Below are positions 52,510 to 62,204 of a DNA stretch of 62,204 nucleotides, one piece after another. The DNA is taken from positions 448,685 through 510,888 of the forward strand of contig KQ965747.1 in the NCBI GenBank assembly GCA_001574975.1, read 5' to 3'. The translations under genes were made by a program, and so were the position numbers. The notes beneath the pieces are model-generated. The model was not told where the DNA came from. It saw only the letters and a program-made list of their open reading frames with translations, and ran no database searches. Position 1 is the first letter of the stretch. Every line of letters begins with the position of its first letter. This DNA is from Gonapodya prolifera JEL478 (lineage: Eukaryota; Monoblepharomycota; Monoblepharidomycetes; Monoblepharidales; Gonapodyaceae).

Positions 52510-55500
52510 TGCCAATCGAGGCAGAACTCTCAGGGGAAAGGTGCTGGGCGCGTTCAGCGCCTTCTCCAAGGCTGGAAGCGCATCCAATTTAACGGAAAGC
52601 ATAGAAGATCTGAATGTGCACTTGCGAACGGGAGGGCAGCAGTAAGACAATGTATTCCCTTGCTTGTGCACTGGGCAGTGATGTCGGGTGGTACATTTCC
52701 TAGGGCTACAACTGAATTTGTGGATGCCCGAGGGCCTCAAATCATGGTATGTTGCATGTTTTTATGATGCGGTCACATTGAAGTGACGTCGCCCACAAAA
52801 TATGAACAGTTCCAATTCATTAACTGGCTCCACATCCAACGAGAGTTTGAAGGGTATGAGTTCCAGCCCAAATTACAGATTACACTGTCACTCCTGTTAA
52901 CTATCTCCCTCATTAGTATCTCTGGCAAAGACACGGATCACCGCCTGGAACGTCAATCCGTTCTCGCGCTCCTCCAAGTCCTCAACCACGAGGTCATTCA
53001 CTTGAGCCCATCCTCGCCTCTCTCACGCCTCAAAACCCCGACGAAAACGACCCAGTGCTCGGGATGCTCGAGTCGCGGCTCTGGATCACCAGGAGTCTGG
53101 GCGTCAAAATACTCATTCTGATGATGTTCGTCGGTCGCAAGAACTGCAGTGCAAGTGCAGAGGACGACGATGCCGCCGTGAGGGAGGGAATGGTCAAGGG
53201 CGTGTTGGACAGATTGAGACGTTCGAGTACCAACGGACGGGCGCGCCCAGGGGATACTTCCAGGACATCAATGGTCCGGCGCCTGAGGACCCCCTGAACA
53301 GCTCAGGCAACTCGGGGAAATCGTCGCGGGTGGGATCTAATAGTCACTCTCGTCAGCAGTCGAGGATGTCAAACGTTTCCTCCGGTGCACCCCTTACCAA
53401 ATCCCCGTCGATATCGTCCTCGCTGGATCGAAGCTGGTTTGCGAACTCGGGCTCAGACGAATGGCGGGAGTGCAATCCGTTTACAACGCTGGTCGAATAC
53501 AGTTGTGCTGCGGTGATTGATCAGGGAATCATGGGGACCGCGGTGGGAGCTCGGAGGAAGGGAACGAGTACTGATGACAGGAAGCTTGCGCGGATACCTG
53601 AGGGCGTGGCGCCAGTTTCTCCAAGTCGAGACGCGAAGCAAGGGTCTAACCCGACAAGACCGAGTGGAACTGGTCTGGACAAGGGCGAAATCAAGGAGGC
53701 AGCCGACTACATTGCAAGTATTCATTGCGCTGTCCCGCAGAGGCACCAGATATCAACCTTGCACTCGATTTATTTCCCTCACAGCTTCCCGTTCTTCTCT
53801 TCATCAACTATGTCGTTGACCTTACGCCCTCCGTCCAAGGCCGCACTTATCTCCGTTCCCTGCTGGAGGATGTAGGCTTCGACGATGTCTTGCAGGGCGT
53901 CAAGACGTTCGCCCACGAGCAATTCAAAGCTCATCATGATGCTGCCAATAGGTACGCGACGGTATACCAGGAGGACGTCAGGACAAGTATGCCAAGGGAT
54001 GAGCATGCTCAAACGTATGCTGAAAAGCCGGGGCGGGAGACGACAAAGGGGGCGGCGGCTGAAGAATTGGCCGAGATTGGAAATGAGGCAGAATTGGGAG
54101 CAATTGTGCCATGGGAGGTGGCGGGAGCTGGAGAAACGCATGAAAGACGGGAATTTCAGAAGAAACTTGCGTCGATAAACATGTGGTTAAGTAACGCCCA
54201 CTTAGGGGTTTCTAAGAGGCGAGTTCTTCTCAATGTGGTTATTTCCGAGCAACCAGCAGCTTCTTAGCACTCGTTCCGCTATAGAGTTGCCCTCGTGACT
54301 TTGGTCGAGCGCATTCTACGAAAAGTCATCCATGAGGGAAAGGTTCGACTTCACTTCTGACCCAGGAAAACCATTCTCTATCTTATTTTTTTACCTCCCT
54401 TCACAGGTATATGATTATTCTGATGGCCGATTCCTCAGCCGGGCCATCGATTTGGATGAGTTCACAAAGTCATTCGTGGAGAGTAGCACATACGAGCGAC
54501 TGCAACGAAAACTCGATGACGTCGAAGATGAGCTGGAGGGACGCAAAAGGGAATTTCGCCTCAAGGAAGCGAACTGGGAAGCCCAGATTCGTGAGTGTGG
54601 TTCCAAAGCACCCTTACTGTATTGGCGCCATTGACCTATGCGGTTGCAAATACAATTGAACGAAGCACGAAGCGTCGCTCATTTGAATGAAAAAGAAGAC
54701 ATGATCGAGATGCTTGAGCCGTTCCTATCTCAATTCGAGCAGAAAGCACGGGAGGCGGAGGAGAAGCGATGTTCAAACACCGCGTTTTATCGACAAGAGC
54801 TGGATCGGATCTTGCTCTCTTGCCAGCAGCGTGATATTTCATTCGGTGGATCGGACTCACTGGAAAGCTCGCAATACAAAAATGAAACTTCACTTGCGAA
54901 GAATGGCACTTTCTCGGGAATTTCGGAAGAGCTCGAAAGCTTGAAGTCGGCGGTAGCTGTCCTAGAAAGAGAGAAACTGGATCTTCAGAAAGCCCTTGTA
55001 AGTGATTTCAACGCTTATCTTTTTCAAGCGCTCAAACTGAAGTACTTTTGTGGATCAAAAGCTTAGACATCCAGACTCGGCATACGGCTCCCAGGAGATG
55101 GAACTCAAAACACTTGATGGTGAGATGAGATCCCATCTCTTCACCCTAAACGTGCACTAAATCCATACTCTCCCTGCCGTTGGTCTTTTTCAGTGGTGGC
55201 ACCTACCCCTGTAGCATCATCGTCCGTGCCCTTACCATCTCCACCTCCGCCTCTACCACCTCCCCCAATTGGATCAAATACCTCAGCCCCGCCACCGCCA
55301 CCTCCTCCTTCCGGTATGAATGTCCCGCCACCCCCACCACCTATGTCAGGACCATTTCGGGTCCCTAAGCGCAAGATGAAGTTTGAACCCAAGAGAAAGC
55401 TTCCAGTTCTTCAGTGGGAGAAGTTGAATGATGAGACAGCTCTAACCTCGATATGGGCACAGAGAATCGCTCGACCAAACTTTGATGTCAGCGGCTACAT

Positions 55501-57666
55501 AGAAAAGGCTCCCGAGCTTTTGAAGAATCTTCTACCGGATCTAGTACCCGCACTGGAAGGAACCGATCTCGAGGATGCGCTTCAGGAAGAAGCAGTTCTA
55601 CGGGATATTGATGTGACATTTGCGATCGAGAGCAACGTCGCATTGAGCTTGTCTTCACCAAAGACGATGGAAACGAAGGCGGCGTTTGAGATTCTGGATG
55701 CAAGCAAGTACAGGAATATTAGTGGGTCTTGCACTGCCTTTAGTGTTTGAAGCGAGGTTTCACAGTTCCACTTCCACTTCTGTAGTGATCCTTCTGAACC
55801 AAATGAAGGCTTTCTCGTACTCTGAAGTTGCAAACGCGTTTCGTACCATGAATGAAAGCGTGGTGTCTGCAAATTTTGTTCTAGAGCTCAACAAAGCTCT
55901 ACCTGATGATGAAATTGTGAGATATCTTGACATCGCTACGCCTTCTTCTGAAGTTTTCACCGATTTTCTTTTTCGATCAAGCTTGCCGAGATTGCTAAGA
56001 ATAAAAGTCGCATTTCCGATTTTCGAGACTGCGAACGATTCTTGTTGGAGGTAAGGGCATTTTGCAAAAAATGTAATCGAACCTGACGAAGCTTGTTAAT
56101 GTTTCTCGACTTCGCGATCATCTGAAGCTGTGGGACTTCAAACTCCAGTACGACGAACGGGTCAAATACTTGGAGAACGTGACTAAGACTCTTCTCACAG
56201 ATGATTGCGTTGCAGTTGCAGAGGGTGACTTTCCTTGATCACAGCAAACGCACATCGTACTGGATGCATCAGAGTCTGTGCTCCAGAGCGACACGGTCGC
56301 AACTATATTGAACGTGAGCTGAAATCCGTTCATGGGATAGTATGAGAGTATAATCATCCTATTAAACTGCTCATTTTACACATCGGAAACTACATGAACT
56401 CGGGGAGTGACAAGGTGAGTCTGACAATATTTTCGAAAAGCCTTTACAGAGCGTTGGTATTAAAGAGCACTTCCCTCTCGGTTTTCATCCGACAAATGCA
56501 CAAGGTGCAGCTTATGGTATTAAAGTTGCTTCGATAAATAAGGTTCGTACCCTCTACTTCTCTTCAACTCTTTGCACGGCTTCGAAATTATATATGACGT
56601 ACACCAGCTTCGGGACACGAAGGCAGGGGACAGCAAGACATCACGTCTCCACTTCCTCGCAAAAATTGTGGAAGAAAAGTTTCCCGCGCTCCTGGGTTTC
56701 ATGAATGAACTCCGGCAGGTCCCCGAAGCGGCTAGAGGTGAGCCATTTATCACATTACGACCGCCATGCACTGTCGCTCATCTTGTCTGTGCTAACAGAA
56801 TTCTGGGCAGTTTCGTCGAAGCAAGTCATGGAAACAGCTGAAACTATGTTCGGTGAACTCACTCAGTACTCGAAACCTATAGAATCTCCATCCACGGGTT
56901 TGAAACGCCAGGCTGGAGCTGCAGGAACAACGTCCCTTATTAAGCAAAGGCAATTGCTTCTCAATTAGCAGCTTGGACTACCGGGGGGCCCAGGCCCTTC
57001 GGAGAATGCGCCAGATTTGCTGGTCGAAACCGTCTCATCTTCGGACGAAGCCCCGCTTTCCACGGCCGGAAGCGATGCATTAAGTCTCGGGCAGACCGAT
57101 TCGTTCTTTGCTGAGATGAAGTCGTTCATGGCGACAGCAAAGACATATTTCGCTGGTGTTCGTGGTATTGTCAGGAAGATGGACACCACTTACAATCAAG
57201 CTCTACTTGCTTTCGGAGAAGACCCGAAGACGTTGACGTCTGAAGAATTCTTCAGCATTTTTGCAACTTTTTTGGGATCTTTTGAAGTATGTGTGCTAAA
57301 GCTATCCTTGCTAAAATCGTTGTGACACTTCACATCCCTTCTTTCCCGTGCCCGAACTTTATTAGAGAGCTCTCCTGGAAAATAAGACACACCGCGAGAT
57401 GAAAGAAGCTTTCGATCGTCGAAAGGCGCCCCGCGATGTGAGTGACGACGTTCCACAGAACTGCAATTGAGGAGGTGCCCAACAGACGTTGGACTTTTCT
57501 TTGACAGAAAAGAATGGGCGCATTCTTCACGGTACGTATCCTCGTCATGCATGTCTTTCCCCTAAACTTCTGCATCAGTGACACCAATGTGTACCTACCA
57601 GTGCCACTTCTCGATGTCAGCAACCCTTCCGCTCTGGCGCCCTCGCCGGAAGTACCATCAGACTAA
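52510..57666 (+). CDS. Diaphanous-type formin
   Basis: Formins nucleate and elongate unbranched actin filaments under Rho-GTPase control. The order is diagnostic: an armadillo-like FH3/inhibitory region (VLLFINYVVDLTPSVQGRTY, then LRSLLEDVGFDDVLQGVKTF near 53780-53920), coiled coils (54415-54590, 54640-55000), an FH1 with proline runs (LPSPPPPLPPPPIGS, about 55190-55345), and FH2 from KRKLPVLQWEKLNDETALTS. FH2 continues with VILLNQMKAFSYSEVANAFR, LKLWDFKLQYDERVKYLENV, IGNYMNSGSDK and AAYGIKVASINK. Its C-terminal helices read MKSFMATAKTYFAGVRGIVR and LTSEEFFSIFATFLGSFE. The coding sequence ends about 57666 (NPSALAPSPEVPSD). Many introns are short. One frame change near 53735 and others in the 52.9-53.3 kb part are not explained by obvious introns. 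The exact start is unknown. Confidence 0.85.
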
Positions 57667-58523
57667 ATGAAGCCGAGACAGTCCATCCAGCCGTCTCCAA
57701 TGAAATCGTTGGAGCAAAATTGGCCCTCAAGTCTGCCACGCTGAAACCGATCGCACGGAGGTTAACGCCAAGACACGCTGTTTGGAACTAGAGCGAGAAT
57801 CGCAACTTCCAACCGTTCCACCGCATTTATCTCCTTCACCAGGGTTGCCATGATTTCTTCTTTAGCGAGGCTCGACCGCTTTCTCCAACAATCCTTCGCT
57901 CCCTCGACTTGTTCTTCAACCCGTTCTCGCACCTGCTTCTTGGACTCTCAACGCTGACTGCACCCCGCCTCTGCCAATTGCTCTACTTCTGCGACATGCT
58001 CGTCTTGATTTCGACAATCTCCTGTGCGAGAGCGTGCCGATTCTCCAGAAGTTTGAGTTATGTTCTCGATCGAAATGGGATGTGGTTCAGATGAGAAGGC
58101 GGGTGGCATCCGTTGCCAGGAGTTGAGAGAATTGGGCTCCATGCGATGCCCGTGTCTCGGTCAGAGATGGTCGTGATTCGTCCTACTGGACAACCTTGGC
58201 ATCGTCCACGACCTTCCACCTCGGCCTTCGTCTCCGAACCCCCATCCCACCACGCTCCCACCACGCCAATCCTCGGTAAAACTCGTCCGTACCACCACCG
58301 GTATCCATGTATTCGTGCAGACGTGTTCGCGGAGGGGTTGCGGAGGGATCCAGTTCCTCTTCCAAATTTTTTTGATGGATCCCGAAACATTTTTGGACAA
58401 CCCGTCAAAGTCAGAATTATTTTGAAAGGTCCGATATTTTTGATTTAATACGCGTTTTTCAATTATCCAGCCAAAAACGTTCCATAGACCAAAGTCGATT
58501 GTCTTTCGAATTCTCGTGCTCCC
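57667..58523. other. Intergenic region with possible decayed coiled-coil ORF
   Basis: On the minus strand between about 58080 and 57720, charged helical stretches in changing frames (KLLENRHALAQEIVEIKTSM is the clearest) hint at a decayed or frame-broken coiled-coil gene. No family was recognised. Plus-strand ORFs here are Pro/Ser-rich noise. Confidence 0.3.
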
Positions 58524-58671
58524 ATGGATAACCTTCCGCCCGAGCTATTGGAGTACACATTCTCCTTCGTGCACTACTTGGATCTCGCGACTTGCGAACG
58601 CGTGTCGAAGCCCTGGCACTCTCTAATCTCCCGATCGACATTAATATGGACCACGGCTGCGATCCGCTAGA
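58524..58671 (+). pseudogene. F-box domain fragment
   Basis: The start MDNLPPELLEYTFSFVHYLD followed by LATCERVSKPWHSLISRSTL is a clean F-box of about 45 residues, which binds Skp1 in SCF ubiquitin ligases. The frame stops at TAG 58669-58671, with a plausible splice donor (GTAAGG) eight bases later. Either one base is out of place or the gene is truncated. Downstream sequence to 59060 gives no recognisable partner domain before the transposon begins. It is closer to the canonical F-box than the cluster at 40-44 kb. Confidence 0.55.
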
Positions 58672-59136
58672 GGAGAGGTAAGGAATATATATATCGCAGG
58701 TTTTCTTTTTTGCTTCTGTCGACCATCTTTCAGAACCGACTGCGATCAGCCGGAATTCCGGAGTGACTCCGAAACAACGTTTTCTGACCTGGGAGCGACA
58801 GCATTGTCGCCATGGAGACCTCTTTTGGCTATTTCTGAACCTCGGTCTTACCAATTTGACATCGCATCCTGACGTTGGTGTGAACTCGGGTGACAGACAG
58901 TCCAGTAGGAAATGGAAGAAATCAATGGATCGAGGAGAGGCTCTGTCCTGGATCGAGAAATGCTGGAACGTTGATCAGATTCCCCTTTCGGTGAGGAACC
59001 TCTATGCAATTTGTAATAGGGACCTTGCGCAACAATTTATTTTTCACTCGCAAAAATAGTTTACGCGCCTTGAGTGAAAACTTGATTATTGACCTTGCGC
59101 ACAATTTAAAAACATCAATACCCAATTCTTTCCCTG

Positions 59137-60348
59137 ATGGACCGATCCTCCTTAGAGCTTGCAGGAATGGCCGTCATGAGCACGCGACAGAGGCAGGAAC
59201 AGTGGCGGCGCCGGATTTTGCTCCAGGCAGCGCTCACCCTTGCCACTTCAATCATCCCACGGGAACGCCCTACTTTCCCCTCCACTCACATGGATCTGGA
59301 CGCAATGACACCTGCGGACTGTAGGCTGAGGTTTAGGTGAGTTGCTGTGCCATTCTCTCCACGGATCGGGCATTGGATGACCTGGGCGGTGTCTGTGGTG
59401 AGGTTTGACAAAACCGACATGCCCCGTCTCCAACAAGCCCTCCACGTACCCGCGATTGTCAGCACGGACAACAGACTGATAGTACCTGGGATTGAGGTAC
59501 TCTGTGTCGTGCTCCACCGCCTCTCCCTCCCCACCCGCTTGGACGACCTTGGCAAGGAGTTTGGCCGCAAAGGCAGCAAGATTTCACGGGTTTACCAGTG
59601 GAGCGTCACCCATATCTGCACACTATTCAGTGATGTTTTGTACTGGGACAAGGATCGGCTCACATCAGAGGTTCTCCAGGAATACGCGGATGCTGTTCGG
59701 GACGCCGGTGCACCATAGGTGGATTGCTTTGGATTCGTGGACGGCGTGGTCTGGCAGATATGCAGACCATCGCAGTATCAGCGGCAATCGTTTAACGGAC
59801 ATCATTGAGTACTGGCACTAAAGTTTCATGGAATTATGGCCCTGGACGGGATCATGATACATCTTGGGGGGCCATTCAATGGCCCATTTCACGACATTAC
59901 TTTATGGAAACAGAGCGGGATCAAAGATCTTCTTGTTGAACATGGTGAGTGCCGCAATTGTCATTGTTCGACTTCAAATCGGTGCTCTATGCCCTTTTCA
60001 GCTTTTAAAATTCTCTTTGTCTACGGTGACCCTGGGTACTCAGGCAAATTCCCCCACCTGCAGTACCCCTTCAAGTCGGCTTTTCCGACGCCAGAACAGC
60101 ACGCTTGCAATGTGGAGATGAGCCGGCATCAGATTTGTGTGGAGTGGGGATGGGGTAAGGCGAAAACGGAATTTGCCGCTCTGGACTGGTGGCAAATGCA
60201 AAAGGTTTTGTTGTCTCCAATTGCATTATATTTTTGTTGTGGTATTTTACTAATTAATGCTCATACATGTCTGTACAGGAGTGAAACTTCGTCGCACTTT
60301 CGGTGCCGCCCCCCCCTATTGGAACATTATTTACGTGTAAACCAATAA
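59137..60348 (+). mobile_element. DDE transposase of a PIF/Harbinger-like element, dead
   Basis: The N-terminal part carries a helical DNA-binding-like segment (LPTRLDDLGKEFGRKGSKIS, then RVYQWSVTHIC, 59540-59620). The catalytic core follows: GFVDGVVWQICRPSQYQRQS with the first Asp, a stop codon right after FNGHH, then VLALKFHGIMALDGIMIHLG, GPFNGPFHDITLW, ILFVYGDPGYSGKFP and MSRHQICVEWGWGKAK with a Glu. This matches the DDE_Tnp_4/Harbinger type, which cuts and pastes DNA elements. It is inactivated by a frame change near 59715 and the in-frame TGA near 59804. A convergent partner ORF at 61239-60551 fits the two-gene layout of this superfamily. Element ends were not located. Confidence 0.7.
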
Positions 60349-60550
60349 ATTTTATAAACTTCTAGTTAATAATATTATTACTGCTCTTTGCTGGTTAGAG
60401 GGGCTGGATGAGGCGAACGAGCAAATCTTGCATCGCTCGGTTGGTCTCCCCCCTTTGTTCCTGCTCCTTCCTCTGTTCTTCCAACTGCGCCCTCTGCAAC
60501 TCAAGCTCCTCTCATCAAAGTGCCTGGTTGTGAGTCTGTTTGTCCATCAT

Positions 60551-61239
60551 TCAGGCAAGAGTGTCAATGATGGGATCTGGCCTCTCGTTTTCCTTGTCCA
60601 TGAGGTCCTTGATGTCCCTGAGCATGTTGCATACATCCTTTGCAACCGTTTGCTGCTTTTTGGCCAGGGGCGTTCTCTCCAGCTCCGACAACTCCTTGCT
60701 GTCGCCACTCCCTGTCCTTGTCCAAACGCCTATCTTGTCGGATAGGCGCCGCAGAGTGTTTTCACAAGTTGCTGGCATAGAGGAGTTTTGATTAGTGCTA
60801 AAACTGTTGCCAAGGCTCGAATTGCCTGTGCATTGCTTCAATAAATGGGACTCACCTGCATGTATCTGCATTTCCATGTTTTGTTTCCTTGTGACTTCAT
60901 TCCACCTTACATTTTGCTCCACCGTGTATCCCGTATACTTGGTAGGGGGTTGCATGTGCAATCGTGGGCAGGGCGCCGTTGGGGGGTTAGAACTAACTCG
61001 ATTTGTGCGCGAAATTTGAAAACTCACTGTTGCCCAGTATTTCTTGGCCAACTTGTCCAATTTCTCCAGATTTCTTGAGAGCGTTGATGTTCTTCTTGCA
61101 ATACGCATCCAGCACTTGTTCCAGTTTTCAGGTGACGTTGGTGGCATTGGCACCTGCGTGGGCAAGGGGGTTGAGGTTCACGAGCATGTCCACAAGCTCC
61201 ACATAGTTCTCTGCCAGCGTTTGTCCCGGGATGCGTCAA
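60551..61239 (-). mobile_element. Convergent partner ORF of the Harbinger-like element
   Basis: About 200 open codons run from 61165 to 60551. A protein-like stretch in another frame lies upstream (QTLAENYVELVDMLVNLNPL; LEQVLDAYCKKNINALKKSG near 61220-61050), so a frame shift or intron lies near 61050-61130. The product is charged and helical, ending in a coiled coil (VAKDVCNMLRDIKDLMDKEN). Harbinger-like elements encode a second, often Myb/SANT-like, protein that helps the transposase enter the nucleus and bind the element. No Myb signature was confirmed here, so the role rests on position. Confidence 0.5.
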
Positions 61240-61276
61240 AAAGGCTCCATTTCAATGGCAAGTTGGAGAAGGTGGC

Positions 61277-61642
61277 TGTCACCCAGCCTGCTGGGTGACA
61301 GCCATTTACATGGCTGTGTGGGGTGGAGTGTGGCACAGCACAGATAGGGGCTGAGTGTGTGGCACAGTGCTGTTAAGGCGAGGCACCTTAGGCGGCACAG
61401 CATGGAACAGTTCCCTAGTTTATATATTCTCCCCTGCAGGACACAGCCCATGTTTGGCGTTGTGGTCCTGCAGGTGAGACTATGTCACATCTACTATGTA
61501 TGCCTTGTGTCACTCATATATGATTGTGGTCCTGCAGCACACAGGTCTCACGGAGCACCCCTAGGTTGGGTAGCAGTACGCCAAACATCCATACAGTTGA
61601 GATTGTTCCTGCTAGGACCAGGGCAATTTCTCTGAACTGTCA
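61277..61642 (+). mobile_element. Candidate 5' LTR of a retrotransposon
   Basis: A 366-bp stretch begins TGTCACCCAG and ends CTGTCA, the TG...CA ends expected of an LTR, directly upstream of a gag-like ORF at 61691. It has no ORF of its own. The left end forms a palindrome: GGCTGTCACCCAG at 61274-61286 and its reverse complement at 61291-61303. No clear tRNA primer-binding site was seen just after 61642, so the right boundary is tentative. The 3' LTR lies outside the window. Confidence 0.4.
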
Positions 61643-61690
61643 TCCCAATCCACCNCACCCTTTACCTTCCATAAGCATACCCTCTCCAAA

Positions 61691-62204
61691 ATGGACCAGT
61701 CCACAATCCCAGAGACACCATTGGCTCAAAGCTCAATCTCCCAACAACATCCATCACCAGTGACCCTTCGCCAGCTTGCTGGTATTCCCTCTCATCGTGG
61801 GCAGAGCCTTGGCCCTCCCCCTCCTCAACCCAACTTTAATGCCACACAAGGAGGAAACAATTCCCTCTATGCAACAAATGCTAATCTGCAAGATCTCCTG
61901 GCAGTTGTGCAGAAGATGGAGGAAACATTCACCACCTCAAAAGCTGCCATGGAAGACTGCCTCCAAGCATTAGAGGAAGAAAATGCAATCCTACGCCAGC
62001 AAATTGACATAGCACACTCTACCACAACACTACCAGTCACTCTGCGTGACCCAAAGATGGAACCCCCTCCAGAATTCTCAGGAAATCGAGTTTCTTACCC
62101 TCATTGGCGTGCTCGAATTCTCCTCTATATTAATGCCCAACCATTGGCATACTCAACTCCCTCCAGCAAAATTGCCTACCTTGCATCCCGCCTCTCAGGT
62201 ACTG
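61691..62204 (+). mobile_element. Gag-like ORF of an LTR retrotransposon, partial
   Basis: Open from the ATG 61691 (MDQSTIPETPLAQSSISQQH) to the window end, 171 codons. A coiled coil (LLAVVQKMEETFTTSKAAME; LEEENAILRQQIDIA) precedes PPEFSGNRVSYPHWRARILL followed by YINAQPLAYSTPSSKIAYLA. This has the form of the capsid N-terminal part of Ty3/Gypsy-like Gag (F.G....Y..W...i...... KI.yl.s.LsG). Protease, reverse transcriptase and integrase should lie to the right. The frame is intact, so the element may be young. Confidence 0.65.

Noticed and set aside
52303-52767. 154-codon plus-strand ORF
   Set aside because: Composition is unconvincing. Another frame (RGKVLGAFSAFSKAGSASN) looks more like coding sequence of the formin 5' part.
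60428-60745. Leu-rich plus-strand ORF
   Set aside because: It is the complement of the charged coiled-coil partner ORF of the transposon.
1-62204. tRNA and rRNA genes
   Set aside because: I scanned by eye for tRNA box A/B patterns and rRNA-like blocks and found nothing I could defend. A tRNAscan-SE/Infernal run would settle it.

Overview
This window looks like a draft-assembly piece of a fungal nuclear genome, most likely from an early-diverging (chytrid-like) fungus. The evidence is short GT-AG introns (about 50-115 nt), a mitochondrial-type arginine-specific carbamoyl-phosphate synthase large chain, a CX2CX18CX2C GATA finger, an OPT-type oligopeptide transporter, Cdc14, a diaphanous-type formin, and several kinase/Sel1-repeat proteins. 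The lineage is inferred; no marker in the window settles it. One 38-base gap, seven single Ns and a 71-base poly-G run mark assembly weak points.

Layout: 0.3-2.5 kb, an OPT transporter with several frame breaks (+). 3.2-5.8 kb, a GATA-finger protein (-). 6.8-9.2 kb, a decayed kinase/Sel1-repeat gene (+). 9.3-10.1 kb, a decayed GC-rich coding remnant (-). From about 10.2 to 26.8 kb the sequence turns visibly AT-rich. This accessory block holds small coiled-coil genes, a Fic-like (Fido) gene, a GIY-YIG-like nuclease, a gene built from tandemly duplicated mini-exons, a kinase fused to leucine-rich repeats with nearly one repeat per exon, an almost intact kinase/Sel1 gene, and a gene joining eight C2H2 zinc fingers to a nuclease-like domain. 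GC-rich sequence returns at 26.8 kb with another decayed minus-strand remnant.

28-34 kb holds a very large Sel1-repeat protein (+). 34.9-37.1 kb holds a small unknown gene and RNA polymerase III subunit Rpc31 (both -). Rpc31 is divergently paired with a conserved fungal-type membrane protein at 37.4-39.0 kb. 39.5-44.1 kb is a tandem family of five F-box-like/ankyrin-like paralogues, at least three of them broken. 44.7-49.2 kb encodes a complete carbamoyl-phosphate synthase large chain, convergent with Cdc14 phosphatase (49.7-51.7 kb, -). 52.5-57.7 kb encodes a formin. From 58.5 kb to the end lie an F-box fragment, a dead PIF/Harbinger-like DDE transposon with a convergent partner ORF, and the 5' end of an LTR retrotransposon that runs off the window.

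The housekeeping genes serve arginine synthesis, mitotic exit, actin assembly, Pol III transcription and peptide uptake. The AT-rich block is a distinct layer of modular repeat proteins, kinases and nuclease-like genes. Its tandem exon arrays and its zinc-finger/nuclease fusion are the most unusual content here.
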